Assembly: GCF_004364865.1 (NCBI RefSeq)
Contig: NZ_SOAU01000001.1
Coordinates: 434,001 to 498,000 of the forward strand
Direction of reading: 5' to 3'
DNA length: 64,000 nucleotides
Source of the DNA: Ilumatobacter fluminis
GTDB lineage: Bacteria; Actinomycetota; Acidimicrobiia; Acidimicrobiales; Ilumatobacteraceae
Shown here: piece by piece, positions 50,537-58,556 of the stretch
Position numbering within the stretch: position 1 is the stretch's first letter
Layout: each line of letters begins with the position of its first letter
Notes under the pieces: generated by a model
Databases searched by the model: none
Told to the model about the DNA's origin: nothing
The model's input: the letters and a program-made list of their open reading frames with translations, nothing else
Program-made: the position numbers and the translations under genes

Positions 50537-51238
50537 TCAGGCGACCGTCAGCTGGGCGGAGCCGAAGCCGGTGCCGAATCGGACGCACCAGACCCAGACG
50601 GTGTCGTAGACCGAGAGGTCGACGTCGGCGGGGATCTCGTAGTTCTGCTCGCCGATGTTGCCCTTGAGATCACCGAGGTCGACGAAGTCGGAGACGTCGC
50701 CGGTCGAGCTGTTGACCAGGTACACGTTCAGGTCGGGGCCGTTGCTGGTCTCGAAGTTCTCGAACCGCAGGAAGCGCTGCCCGGTCCCGTTTCCGAGCAC
50801 GACCGCCTGACCGCCGGTCGAGTAGCGACCGCTGCCGGAGAAGTCGCCCGCGGCCTCGGTAACGATCTCGGGCGCAGCCGGTGCGGTGGCGGGCGGCACG
50901 GTCGGCGCAGCGGCGGTGACCGGAGCCGCCTCGACCGCCTCTGCTTCGATCTCGGGTGCCGTTGCCTCGACCGGGTCGCCGGCGGGTGCCTCGGTGACCG
51001 GGGGAGTGGTGGGTGCGGCCTCGGTGGCTGCCGGCTGCTCGGCCGAGGGTGCGGCCGATGCCGCGGTCGATGTCTCGACGGCCGGGGCGTCGAACACGGG
51101 CGCCGCCTCGGAAACGACGTCGTCGACGAACAAGGTGTGCACGCCGAAGTAGCCGAAGGCGAGCCAGGCCAGGACGGCCAGACCGGCGACGGCGCCGGCG
51201 GCCCAACGGGCGGGATAGGTGCGGAGCGAGTTGATCAT
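50537..51238 (-). CDS. Membrane-anchored DM13 domain protein
   Basis: A 233-aa protein. One N-terminal membrane helix (WAAGAVAGLAVLAWLAFGYFGV) precedes an Ala/Pro/Glu-rich linker of about 90 residues. The C-terminal DM13 domain shows SGSGRYSTGGQAVVLGNGTGQRFLRFENFETSNGPDLNVYLV and the ending SVYDTVWVWCVRFGTGFGSAQL with the conserved Cys. DM13 domains are thought to act in electron transfer with cytochromes or in adhesion. It converges with LysR. Confidence 0.85.
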   Translation of the reverse strand: MINSLRTYPARWAAGAVAGLAVLAWLAFGYFGVHTLFVDDVVSEAAPVFDAPAVETSTAASAAPSAEQPAATEAAPTTPPVTEAPAGDPVEATAPEIEAEAVEAAPVTAAAPTVPPATAPAAPEIVTEAAGDFSGSGRYSTGGQAVVLGNGTGQRFLRFENFETSNGPDLNVYLVNSSTGDVSDFVDLGDLKGNIGEQNYEIPADVDLSVYDTVWVWCVRFGTGFGSAQLTVA

Positions 51239-51437
51239 GGCGTGGTCAACGTCGCTCGATCCGCCCGACGTTCCCGGTCGAGCCGTTGTTCCGATCCTGT
51301 TCACACCCGTTTCGTGTTCGGCAAGGATTCATGACCGACGAGCCAACAGGGTCGCCATTCGTTCCCTGTCGAGAAGCCGTCAAGGGGTGATCAGGTTGTC
51401 GATCGCTGCACAGACCCTTAGTATTCAAAGCCTCCAA

Positions 51438-51514
<77 letters not shown>

Positions 51515-51516
51515 TT

Positions 51517-51547
51517 GAAAGTCCCGGCCCCTGTGGCCGGGACTTTC
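51517..51547 (+). terminator. 13-bp terminator after tRNA-fMet
   Basis: GAAAGTCCCGGCC pairs with its complement around CCTGT. The outer A/T pairs leave a short T run on the 3' side, which makes it a good intrinsic terminator for the tRNA gene. Confidence 0.85.
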
Positions 51548-51869
51548 TCGTTCTCCCGGATTTCCTGGGCCAGGCGTCCATCGTTGCAGACGAGTGTCGG
51601 CTCGGCGGGCGCAGTACTCAGTTGCTCGCAGCTCCCGGGGCTCTCACGGCGAACACGACACCAGCATCTCGTTTCTGTGGATGGAAGACGTCAGGCTCCT
51701 GGAGCCGTTCGGGGCCTCTGGTAGTGCCGTCGAGCTTCGGCCAGGCCACCCGTCCATGTCCAGGGCCGTGTCCCTGACGCCACTCATGGGCTGGCCGGCC
51801 GCAAGCTGTGGGCTCGATGCCTCGTGTCTCATTGGCACCGGCTGCCACGGGCCCTTGGGAGCGCGGTCG
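51548..51869. other. 322-bp non-coding gap between tRNA-fMet and the catabolic cluster
   Basis: No convincing gene is seen. Open frames occur on both strands, but they lack recognisable motifs and credible ribosome sites. The position next to a tRNA and before an accessory-looking cluster would suit an integration scar. No duplicated tRNA end or integrase was found by eye. Confidence 0.5.
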
Positions 51870-52250
51870 TCAGTCCACGTCGAGCGACGCGATTGCTTCG
51901 ATCTCGACGGCTGCTCGTTGCGGAAGCGCGGCCACCTGGACGGTGGTGCGAGCGGGTCGCCACGGGTGAAGAGCTGTGTCGTAGGCGGTGTTCATCTCGC
52001 TGAAGTCGTGCATGTCGACGAGGTACACGTTGCACTTCAGGAGGTGGCGAGGTCCGAGTCCCTCGTGGGCGAGCACGGCGAACAGATTGTCGAGACACTG
52101 TGTCGTCTGCTCGGCCACAGAACCCACCACCGCTACCGAGCCCGGCCGCTTGGCGACTTGACCGGAGAGGAACAGCAGCCCAGACCCGGCGGCGCACGGA
52201 GAGTACGGGCCGAGCAGCCGCGGAAGGTCGGTTTCAGGTGGCCGACTCAC
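51870..52250 (-). CDS. RidA/YjgF-family protein
   Basis: A 126-aa RidA-family protein. LGPYSPCAAGSGLLFLSGQVAKRPGS, EQTTQCLDNLFAVLAHEGLGPRHLLKCNVYLVDMHDFSEMNTAYDTAL and RTTVQVAALPQRAAVEIEAIASL cover the family. RTTVQV carries the Arg equivalent to the imine-binding Arg of RidA, and E in VEIEAIA matches the catalytic Glu. RidA hydrolyses reactive enamines/imines to ketones and ammonia. The GTG at 52250 overlaps the Rieske gene's end, so it is the last gene of the oxidase operon. Confidence 0.88.
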   Translation of the reverse strand: MSRPPETDLPRLLGPYSPCAAGSGLLFLSGQVAKRPGSVAVVGSVAEQTTQCLDNLFAVLAHEGLGPRHLLKCNVYLVDMHDFSEMNTAYDTALHPWRPARTTVQVAALPQRAAVEIEAIASLDVD

Positions 52251-52635
52251 TCGCCGACCTCGGCGCTGCGACGGCGGTCTCGCTGGAGATGCTGATGGGC
52301 GCAGATGCGTCGACGTACACCATGTCATCCCTGAGTTCGGTCCGGTAGATGGGTTGCCAACGGTCGCGCTCTCGGCAGTAGCCGTTGTCGATGTCGAACG
52401 CCCATTGGTGTCCGGGGCAGACGAGGCGGTCCTGGAAGATCATGCCGCGTGCGAGCTCTCGATCGCGGTGGACGCAGATGTTCGCCATCGCATACGGACG
52501 GTCTTCGTGCCAACCGACGACGATGTCGAGCTCGCCGGCGTCGACCACGATCATCTTCCTTCGTTGGATCTCGGCGGTCGACGCCACTTCGAGCCAGCGA
52601 GGCGGCACGGTCGAGTCGGCGTCCGGCTTCGTCAT
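52234..52635 (-). CDS. Small Rieske [2Fe-2S] protein
   Basis: A 133-aa Rieske ferredoxin. The two cluster boxes are CVH (after ANI) and CPGHQWAFDI, spaced by 16 residues as usual. The N-terminal ELDIVVGWHEDRPYAMANICVHRDRELARGMIFQDRLVCPGHQ fits ferredoxins serving oxygenases or the NirD type. It lies between a 2Fe-2S ferredoxin and RidA in one operon: its ATG overlaps the ferredoxin stop, and its own end overlaps the RidA start. It probably passes electrons to the diiron oxidase candidate. Confidence 0.9.
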   Translation of the reverse strand: MTKPDADSTVPPRWLEVASTAEIQRRKMIVVDAGELDIVVGWHEDRPYAMANICVHRDRELARGMIFQDRLVCPGHQWAFDIDNGYCRERDRWQPIYRTELRDDMVYVDASAPISISSETAVAAPRSASESAT

Positions 52636-52997
52636 CGCGCGCCGTCCTCTGCGTCGAGCCACTGAGCTTTCAGCCGCTTGCCGGCTTTGGAGTCCTCGTC
52701 GATCCCCTGTTGATCCGGATCCCACACGACGGTGACGTCGCCCGTCACGTAGGACTGACAGGCCAGGCGGACACCTTGGTCGACGAGGTCGCCAAGTCGC
52801 TCCCGCTCCCGTCGCCGAGGAGGCTCGAAGTTCTCGAGCCCCTCGACGACGGTGATCCGGTCGGTTCCACAGAGCCCAGATGCGCACTTCCAAGGCACTC
52901 CGCAGTCGTTTCGGATTGCGACCCGCAACACGTTGACGTCGTCGCCTTCCTCGAACTCGACTTCACGGTCGCTCGTCTCGAATCGAATCTTTGGCAC
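52632..52997 (-). CDS. [2Fe-2S] ferredoxin with unusual cysteine spacing
   Basis: A 121-aa ferredoxin-fold protein (KIRFETSDREVEFEEGDDVNVLRVAIRNDCGVPWKCASGLCGTDRITV...RLACQSYVTGDVTV). The family motif is C-x4-C-x2-C...C. Here the second two positions read CASGLCGTD, so the third Cys is Asp, and an extra Cys lies six residues earlier (DCGVPWKC). Four Cys remain including RLAC. The cluster may therefore use a shifted ligand set. GTG at 52997 gives normal length. Together with the Rieske protein it is the probable electron donor of the diiron oxidase candidate. Confidence 0.85.
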   Translation of the reverse strand: MPKIRFETSDREVEFEEGDDVNVLRVAIRNDCGVPWKCASGLCGTDRITVVEGLENFEPPRRRERERLGDLVDQGVRLACQSYVTGDVTVVWDPDQQGIDEDSKAGKRLKAQWLDAEDGAR

Positions 52998-53061
52998 GGT
53001 GCGTTGCCTCGTCTCTTGGTGGGTGGTCGGGGCGGGGTTCGGTGTTGTCAGGCCGGGCGGC

Positions 53062-53826
53062 TCAGACGCCGACGTCGACCTTGGACTCCGACTCCTCACT
53101 CGCTTGCTGCCAGTCGCCGAGATCCTCGGCGACGTAGGTGTCATAGAGCGCCTTGGTGTAGGCGAACCGCATGTCGGCACCATCGCGAGTTACGTCGATG
53201 CAACGCTGTTGGAGTTCAGGCGTGTCGGCGTACTTGAGGACGATCTGGAAGCCGCGCTCGCCGTGGATCTCATCCGAGGTGATGTGCAGGTCGAAGAACT
53301 CGGCCTCGTCCTCGGTGAAGCCGTACTTGTCGGGGTCGAGCAGGGGAGGAAGCTGCTTGCGGTAGATGCTCGGAACTTGCGACTCCAGCCCGACGACGAG
53401 GGCCGCCGTTGCGACTGCGAAATGCTCACGCATCGACATCGCATAGCACCACGCCTGCAGTCCGCGGGTTGCGGCGGTGATGTTGGACGGGTCCTCGATC
53501 GCTTCTTTCGTGGTTCCGCACGCTTCGGCGAAACGGATCAGCAGGTCGGTGTGGCGGACGTCGCCGATCTCCTCTTCCCACATGTTCATGAGCAGGAAGT
53601 CTTTTGCGTCGGTCGCTGTGTCGGGCGTGTTCGCGTAGATGTAGGCGAGGTAGTCGGCGAACGGGCCCACATAGTGGTAGTGGTTTTCTGCCCAGCGGGC
53701 GAAGTGCTTGCGTTCGAGCTTGCCCGACGCCCAAGCGAGTGAGAAGGATGCGTCCTTGGCCTGGCGGCCAGCCATTGCGCCCTCGAGGGCGGCTCGGAAA
53801 TCCTGTTCGTTCAGCAGTTCGGTCAT
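53062..53826 (-). CDS. Heme-oxygenase-like diiron oxidase (HDO/PqqC-TENA fold) candidate
   Basis: A 254-aa all-helical protein of the TENA/PqqC fold. Metal-ligand candidates match the HDO pattern: Glu85-x6-His92 (in MWEEEIGDVRH), Glu148 (GLESQ) and His181-x3-Asp185-x2-His188 (DLHITSDEIHGE). The HxxxDxxH spacing is the same as in SznF. This set is absent from plain TENA thiaminases. Known HDOs N-oxygenate amines or cleave C-C or C-N bonds with oxygen. It is first in a minus-strand run with a ferredoxin, Rieske protein and RidA. The substrate is unknown; diiron chemistry is inference. Confidence 0.85.
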   Translation of the reverse strand: MTELLNEQDFRAALEGAMAGRQAKDASFSLAWASGKLERKHFARWAENHYHYVGPFADYLAYIYANTPDTATDAKDFLLMNMWEEEIGDVRHTDLLIRFAEACGTTKEAIEDPSNITAATRGLQAWCYAMSMREHFAVATAALVVGLESQVPSIYRKQLPPLLDPDKYGFTEDEAEFFDLHITSDEIHGERGFQIVLKYADTPELQQRCIDVTRDGADMRFAYTKALYDTYVAEDLGDWQQASEESESKVDVGV

Positions 53827-53928
53827 GTGAGGCTCCTTGTCGTGTCGACCGGGTGATCCGTCGCCCCTCGACGGACGGTTCGTATTCTGTATACATTAGA
53901 GCCGGATGTCAAGGAGGACAACAAGGCG
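53827..53928. promoter_or_regulatory. Divergent promoter with TGTATACA operator
   Basis: The 102-bp region between the divergent diiron-oxidase and gamma-glutamyltranspeptidase-like genes holds the perfect palindrome TGTATACA at 53888-53895 (in ATTCTGTATACATTAG). Similar sites occur at 57503 and 62071. It fits the operator type of GntR/FCD regulators such as the one at 61298. Confidence 0.7.
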
Positions 53929-55383
53929 ATGACGACACGACCCGCCGGGCCCCGCCCGATCATGGCAGAGCAGTGCACGGCATTGAGCCCGACGGCTGTC
54001 GTCGCGGCAGCCGCTCCGGTTGCGGCGCGGCTCGGCGCCGCTGCGATGGCGAACGGAGGAAACGCATACGACGCGGTCCTCACAGCGGCACTGGCCGAGA
54101 CCGTGTTGTTGCCCCCGAAGTGTGGCCTCGCAGGGGATCTCATCGCCCTCGCATGGCGCCAGGACGACCCCTCACCCGAAGCGCTGCTCGCAATCGGAGG
54201 TGCGCCGGACGCACTCGCAGATGCTCTCCGCGACCGGTCGCTCGGGGATACCGGCCCGTTGTCGGTCGGCGTGCCGGGCGCCCCGGCCGGCTACCAGGCA
54301 CTCGCAGAGCGTGGTCGGCGCGGACTGGCGGCAGCTGCGGCGCCAGCGATCGAACTGGCCGACGAGGGATTCTGTTGGTCTCGTATCTGCACGGTCCTTG
54401 CGGAAGAGTCGGCCGAACTCGTACGAACTCACCAGCCGTCGGGGACCGTCTATTACCCGGACGGGGGCCCCATCGCGCCAGGTGCTGTGACCCGTCTGCC
54501 GGGCTTGGGTCGAGCACTGCAGCGTCTCGTGGACGACGGGGCCGACTTCCTGCACGGTCCCGTCGGCCAAGCGATCGTCTCCCGTGTTCAAGCATCGGGC
54601 GGAATTTTGACCTCGAGCGACTTCAGGCACTCCAGGGCCGAGTGGATCGACGCTCATGGCGGTGCGGAAGGGGAGTGGTGGGCGACCCCGGCGCCGACCC
54701 ACGGCCCGTCACTGCTCGATGCGATGGCCCGATGGGGGTCCCGTGCGGATCCTGCCGAAGTATTCGTCGCTGTTCGGGAGGCGGCCAGGCGACGGTTGGC
54801 CGAGCTGGCGGACCCTTCCGGCACTTCGATGGTCGGCGCCGTCGACGATGACGGCACCATGGTCGTCGTCGTGCACTCGAACTCGTATCCCCGGTTCGGG
54901 AGTGGGCTGATCGTCGACGAGTTCGACTTGATTCTCGCGAATCGAGCGGGCCGAGGCTTCAGCGCTGATCCGGCCCACCCCAACTACCCGGCTCCGGGCC
55001 GCCGGCCGGCCACCACGCTGCATGCGTGGGGTTGGCGGCACCGATCGGGAACACGTGTGCTCGGGGCAACTCCCGGTGGCGCGAACCAGATGCCGTGGAA
55101 CGCGCAAACCATCGCTCGGGTAGCGCACCGCCACCAGCTCGAACCGACGTACCTTGCCGACGCAGTCGTCGCGCCTAGATGGCAGCTCGAACCGACCGGC
55201 ACGATCACGATCGAGGACGGCTTCACCGATCACGAACTTGCCAGCCTGATCGCTCGAGTCCCCGAGGCGTCGCACTGCGAACGGTGGGGTTTGCGCTCCG
55301 CGATGCAGATCGTGGCCGACTTCGGCGACCGCCGATTCGCCGTCGCTGACCCTCGCACCGTTGGGGCTGTCGTCCCCATCTGA
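53929..55383 (+). CDS. Gamma-glutamyltranspeptidase-like (Ntn hydrolase) protein
   Basis: A 484-aa protein of the GGT family. AAPVAARLGAAAMANGGNAYDAV, LTAALAETVLLPPKCGLAGD, GPLSVGVPGAPAGYQAL, GTSMVGAVDDDGTMVVVVHSN (predicted nucleophile Thr299 starting the small subunit), GSGLIVDEFDLI, GRRPATTLHAW and ATPGGANQ parallel GGT. The large-subunit part is about 70 residues shorter than usual and the PPSSGG motif is altered (TPAPTHG). No signal peptide is seen, so it may be a cytoplasmic hydrolase. The true substrate is uncertain. Confidence 0.82.
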   Translation: MTTRPAGPRPIMAEQCTALSPTAVVAAAAPVAARLGAAAMANGGNAYDAVLTAALAETVLLPPKCGLAGDLIALAWRQDDPSPEALLAIGGAPDALADALRDRSLGDTGPLSVGVPGAPAGYQALAERGRRGLAAAAAPAIELADEGFCWSRICTVLAEESAELVRTHQPSGTVYYPDGGPIAPGAVTRLPGLGRALQRLVDDGADFLHGPVGQAIVSRVQASGGILTSSDFRHSRAEWIDAHGGAEGEWWATPAPTHGPSLLDAMARWGSRADPAEVFVAVREAARRRLAELADPSGTSMVGAVDDDGTMVVVVHSNSYPRFGSGLIVDEFDLILANRAGRGFSADPAHPNYPAPGRRPATTLHAWGWRHRSGTRVLGATPGGANQMPWNAQTIARVAHRHQLEPTYLADAVVAPRWQLEPTGTITIEDGFTDHELASLIARVPEASHCERWGLRSAMQIVADFGDRRFAVADPRTVGAVVPI

Positions 55384-55415
55384 GATCACGGGCCAGCACG
55401 CCGGGCTGCGAAGTG

Positions 55416-56570
55416 CTATCGACGTCGAGGAAGCCCGACCACGATCAAAGCGGGTACTACCGTCGCCAACGCCACGGTTGCGTGGAGCCCGAACGCATGG
55501 GCGGACGCCCCCAATGCCAGCCCGGCGCCCGCGCCTGCCGCCAGCTGAAGGGAACGAAACGCCCCAAGAGCACCACCGCTTCGACCGACGCGCTCGAGAG
55601 CGAGCAGGTTGGCGAGTGGGAACAATGCGCTGACCCCGGCTGCAAAGACGACCGCACCGGTCACCGACACGGGCTCCAGTGGGACGAGCGTCCACGCGAG
55701 GCCCGCTGCGACCAGCGCCGCCGCGGTCCAGGCGGCCGATCGTTCCGGACCGGAACGATCGGCCAGTGCGCCGGCGACGAGCTTGCTCGGGACCGAGAGC
55801 ACGCGTCCGACAGCGAGAACCACCGCCGCCGAGGCGTCCGACCACCCCCAGATCTCGACGGCGAACAACGGGAGGAAGGACACCGTCGCGTATTGCGAAA
55901 CCCCTCCGACGATACCGACGAGCGATGGGACGCCGAGCACCGAGCGAAGGCCGGCGAACATCGTTCCAGCGGTGTCGCTCTTCGGACAATCCCGAAGCGT
56001 CGCAACTCCGCCGAGCGCAACGGTGGCGAGCAAGACGCCGACAACGAAGCTGAGTCGCCAGTCGAAGGCGGACCCGAGGGCAGCGAGCGCCGCCGCCAGA
56101 GTCAGACCACCGGAGAAGAAGACACCGAACACACCCATCGCGAAACCCCGACGTCCAGGGCCGGCGAAGTGGCCGATCGACATGATCGCTGCGGGATACA
56201 AGAGCCCGGCGCCCGTGCCGATGAGAACCTGACCGGTGAGGAACGCCGCGTTCGAAGACGCCATGCCTGCGACGGCACTGCCCGCCGCCGCGAACGCAAG
56301 TGCACCAGCGAGCACCTGGTTGCTCCTGAACCGTCGAAGCGAGACGCCGCCGACGAGGTTCGCAACCGCGATCGAGAACGCGAGGAGCGCAAAGGACGGG
56401 CCAGCGTCGGCAACCTCCAAACCGAGGTCCGGAGCAACCAGCGGGTAGATGGGGGCGAGGAGCGATTCGGAGGTCGTCGTTGCGAGGTACCCGATGCACA
56501 CCGCCCAGAACGGCCACCAACGAGTCCGTTGGTCGGGGTCGTTCTGCGTGGACGTCGGGTGAGCGGTCAC
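55416..56570 (-). CDS. MFS transporter
   Basis: A 384-aa major facilitator protein with about 12 hydrophobic helices. WWPFWAVCIGYLATTTSESLLAPIYPLVAPDLGL opens it, and FIG-like GTGAGLLYPAAIMSIGHFAGPGRRGFAMGVFGVFFSGGLTLA is the motif C region. The second half begins near LGVPSLVGIVGGVSQYATVSFLPLF. It starts with GTG 3 bp after the LLM gene and is cotranscribed with it. It may import the pathway substrate or export a product. Confidence 0.88.
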   Translation of the reverse strand: MTAHPTSTQNDPDQRTRWWPFWAVCIGYLATTTSESLLAPIYPLVAPDLGLEVADAGPSFALLAFSIAVANLVGGVSLRRFRSNQVLAGALAFAAAGSAVAGMASSNAAFLTGQVLIGTGAGLLYPAAIMSIGHFAGPGRRGFAMGVFGVFFSGGLTLAAALAALGSAFDWRLSFVVGVLLATVALGGVATLRDCPKSDTAGTMFAGLRSVLGVPSLVGIVGGVSQYATVSFLPLFAVEIWGWSDASAAVVLAVGRVLSVPSKLVAGALADRSGPERSAAWTAAALVAAGLAWTLVPLEPVSVTGAVVFAAGVSALFPLANLLALERVGRSGGALGAFRSLQLAAGAGAGLALGASAHAFGLHATVALATVVPALIVVGLPRRR

Positions 56571-56573
56571 GGC

Positions 56574-57467
56574 CTACCGGAACTCCGGAACGACTTCCTC
56601 GGCGAATCGTTCGAGTTCCTCCAGGTCGAACGGCGCTCGGATCGAGACGAACAGCCAGTCGGCTCCCGCGTCTCGGTACGTCGCGACTCGTTCGGTGACC
56701 TCTCCCGTCGAACCGCCGAGAATCATCGGTTCGAGTGAGGCCGCTCGGTCTCCGAAACGTTCGACCAGCAGGCTGCGATCCCAGCACAGCCCGAGCCCGA
56801 CGCTTCGCTCGACTGCTCGTCGGTCTCGTCCCGCCAGTTCGATGTGGTGATCGAGGACCCGAACCTTCCGGTCGAAGTCCGACAGGGATGCCATCGGTAC
56901 GTTCCAGCCGTCTGCGAGGCGTGCGGCCATGGGGATGGTGCGCTGCTCGCCTCCCCCTCCGATCCAGATCGGAAGTCGTTCCTGTACGGGCGTCGGATCG
57001 CACACGGCGCCCTCGAGCCGAAGATGCCGTCGGTGCTCGGTCACTGCTTCTCCAGCGAACAGCCTGCGGAGCCCCGAGAGTGAATCCTCGAGCAGGTCGA
57101 GGCGATCCCGTGGGGGCGGAAAGTCGTATCCCCAGGCGTCGTACTCGGACTGCATGTATCCGGCGCCCAGGCCCAGCGTGGCGCGACCGTTGCTCAGGTG
57201 GTCGATCGCGGCGATGCCGTTCGCGAGCACCGCGAGCGGCCGATAGTTCACCGAGTACACCAACCCGCCAACACGGACACGTTCGGTGCACAGTGCGAGC
57301 GCGGTGTGCATCGTCATCGCCTCGAGATTGTCGGTGCCGCCGCCGACGGCGTGGAAGTGATCCCAGACAGAGATCCAGTCGTAGCCGAGCTCCTCCAAAC
57401 GTCTCCACAGCGGGATGAGTTCGTTCGGTCGGGTGTTCTGCAGTGCTGTCTGTACTCCGAAACGCAT
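56574..57467 (-). CDS. LLM-class flavin-dependent monooxygenase
   Basis: A 297-aa bacterial-luciferase-like TIM-barrel enzyme. MRFGVQTALQNTRPNELIPLWRRLEELGYDWISVWDHF, ERVRVGGLVYSVNYRPLAVLANGIAAIDHLSNGRATLGLGAGYMQSEYDAWGYDFPPPRDRLDLLEDSL and PIWIGGGGEQRTIPMAARLADGWN define the class. GGAG 6 bases before the ATG at 57467 supports that start; the ATG at 57500 lies inside the operator. It may oxidise a C-N, C-S or aldehyde bond with FMN or F420. Confidence 0.9.
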   Translation of the reverse strand: MRFGVQTALQNTRPNELIPLWRRLEELGYDWISVWDHFHAVGGGTDNLEAMTMHTALALCTERVRVGGLVYSVNYRPLAVLANGIAAIDHLSNGRATLGLGAGYMQSEYDAWGYDFPPPRDRLDLLEDSLSGLRRLFAGEAVTEHRRHLRLEGAVCDPTPVQERLPIWIGGGGEQRTIPMAARLADGWNVPMASLSDFDRKVRVLDHHIELAGRDRRAVERSVGLGLCWDRSLLVERFGDRAASLEPMILGGSTGEVTERVATYRDAGADWLFVSIRAPFDLEELERFAEEVVPEFR

Positions 57468-57497
57468 CGTGTCTCCGTAGTGATCTTGACTCGTTCG

Positions 57498-57510
57498 CAT
57501 ACTGTATGCA
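57498..57510. promoter_or_regulatory. GCATAC-T-GTATGC operator between LLM and cyclodeaminase genes
   Basis: A perfect 13-bp palindrome that includes the TGTATGCA variant of the cluster operator. It lies in the divergent region between the LLM and ornithine cyclodeaminase genes and is a probable binding site for the GntR protein at 61298. Confidence 0.65.
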
Positions 57511-58540
57511 ACTCTGGCCCTGGCGACCGCACGCCACGACCAGACCAGCTGATCCCACCCTCCGGAGCATTCCCATCGCTACGCCGCACCTCGACGACCA
57601 CACCGTGAATCGACTCCTCGACGCCTCAGCGGTCGAGGCAGCGATGTCAACGGTGTTCGCCGAACTCGGTCACGGCTCGGCCGCCTCGACGGTCCGTGTG
57701 CGCGCAGAGGCGGATGGAGCAATGGCATCGGCGATGGCGGCAGCGATCCCATCACTCGGCGTCAGTGGCGGAAAGGTCTACTCGACCGTCGACGGACGCT
57801 TCACGTTCGTCGTCGTGTTGTTCGACCTGGATGGTCACGTGCTCTGCACACTCGACGGCAGCGCGCTCACCGAGGTGCGAACCGCCGCTCTGACGGGCAT
57901 CGTCGTCGACCGTCTCGCACCTGAGAAATCAGCTGTCGCCGCCGTCCTCGGCACTGGGCGGGAGGCGATCCCACACATCGACATGCTGTCGCGGCGGAGC
58001 ACCTTCGAGAGCATCCGACTGTGGGGGAGGAACCCTGCGAAGGCTGTCGACCTCGCCAACCAGTGCGCGGAGCGCGGCATCGATGTGACGGCGGCGCAGA
58101 CGTCGAGCGACGCCGTGCACGACGCCGACGTGGTCATCACGGTGACGTCGGCAGATCAGCCGATCGTCGACGATGCTGCGATCGCATCGAATGCGTTGGT
58201 CTGCGGCATCGGTGCCACCAAGGCCCGCCGTTGTGAACTGCCACCCGATCTCTTCGGCCGAGCCGCCGCTGTGCTGACCGACTCGCCTGACGGGGCGCGA
58301 AGCGAATGTGGCGACCTGATCCATGCCGTCGCTGCTCGCACCTTCTCGTGGGACCGCCTACTCGGTCTGGCGGACCTCCTCGCCGGCGCCGCTCACGTCG
58401 AGCGAGCACGTCCCGGAGCCCCGGTCGTGTTCGAGAGCCAGGGCGTCGCGGCCCAAGACATCGCCGCCGCGGCACTTGCATGGCACGCCTTCACCGAGTC
58501 CGACGGCGACCCCACGTCGCCCAACAAGCCAACCCACTGA
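57506..58540 (+). CDS. Ornithine cyclodeaminase / mu-crystallin family protein
   Basis: An NAD(P)-dependent enzyme of up to 344 aa. The SSxVR-like substrate region (STVRVRAEADGAMASAMAAAIPSLGVSGGKVYS), TEVRTAALTGIVVDRLAP, the Rossmann loop AAVLGTGREAIPHI and VVITVTSADQPIVDD fit the family, which reduces imines or cyclises ornithine. The ATG at 57506 lies inside the operator, and the first 20 residues are Pro/Trp-rich and unlike relatives. GGAG at 57560-57563 suits a start near 57571 (ATC), which would give the usual length of about 320. The start is unresolved. Confidence 0.82.
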   Translation: MQLWPWRPHATTRPADPTLRSIPIATPHLDDHTVNRLLDASAVEAAMSTVFAELGHGSAASTVRVRAEADGAMASAMAAAIPSLGVSGGKVYSTVDGRFTFVVVLFDLDGHVLCTLDGSALTEVRTAALTGIVVDRLAPEKSAVAAVLGTGREAIPHIDMLSRRSTFESIRLWGRNPAKAVDLANQCAERGIDVTAAQTSSDAVHDADVVITVTSADQPIVDDAAIASNALVCGIGATKARRCELPPDLFGRAAAVLTDSPDGARSECGDLIHAVAARTFSWDRLLGLADLLAGAAHVERARPGAPVVFESQGVAAQDIAAAALAWHAFTESDGDPTSPNKPTH

Positions 58541-58556
58541 AACCAAGGAGTGCATC

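Noticed and set aside
51594-52295. 233-aa plus-strand frame after tRNA-fMet as a possible integrase remnant
   Set aside because: No integrase motif (R-H-x-x-R-Y) is visible, and it overlaps the well-supported RidA gene on the other strand.
54709-57603. 964-aa minus-strand frame across the GGT-like, MFS and LLM genes
   Set aside because: Different frame from the MFS and LLM proteins, very Arg-rich, and it covers known genes on both strands.
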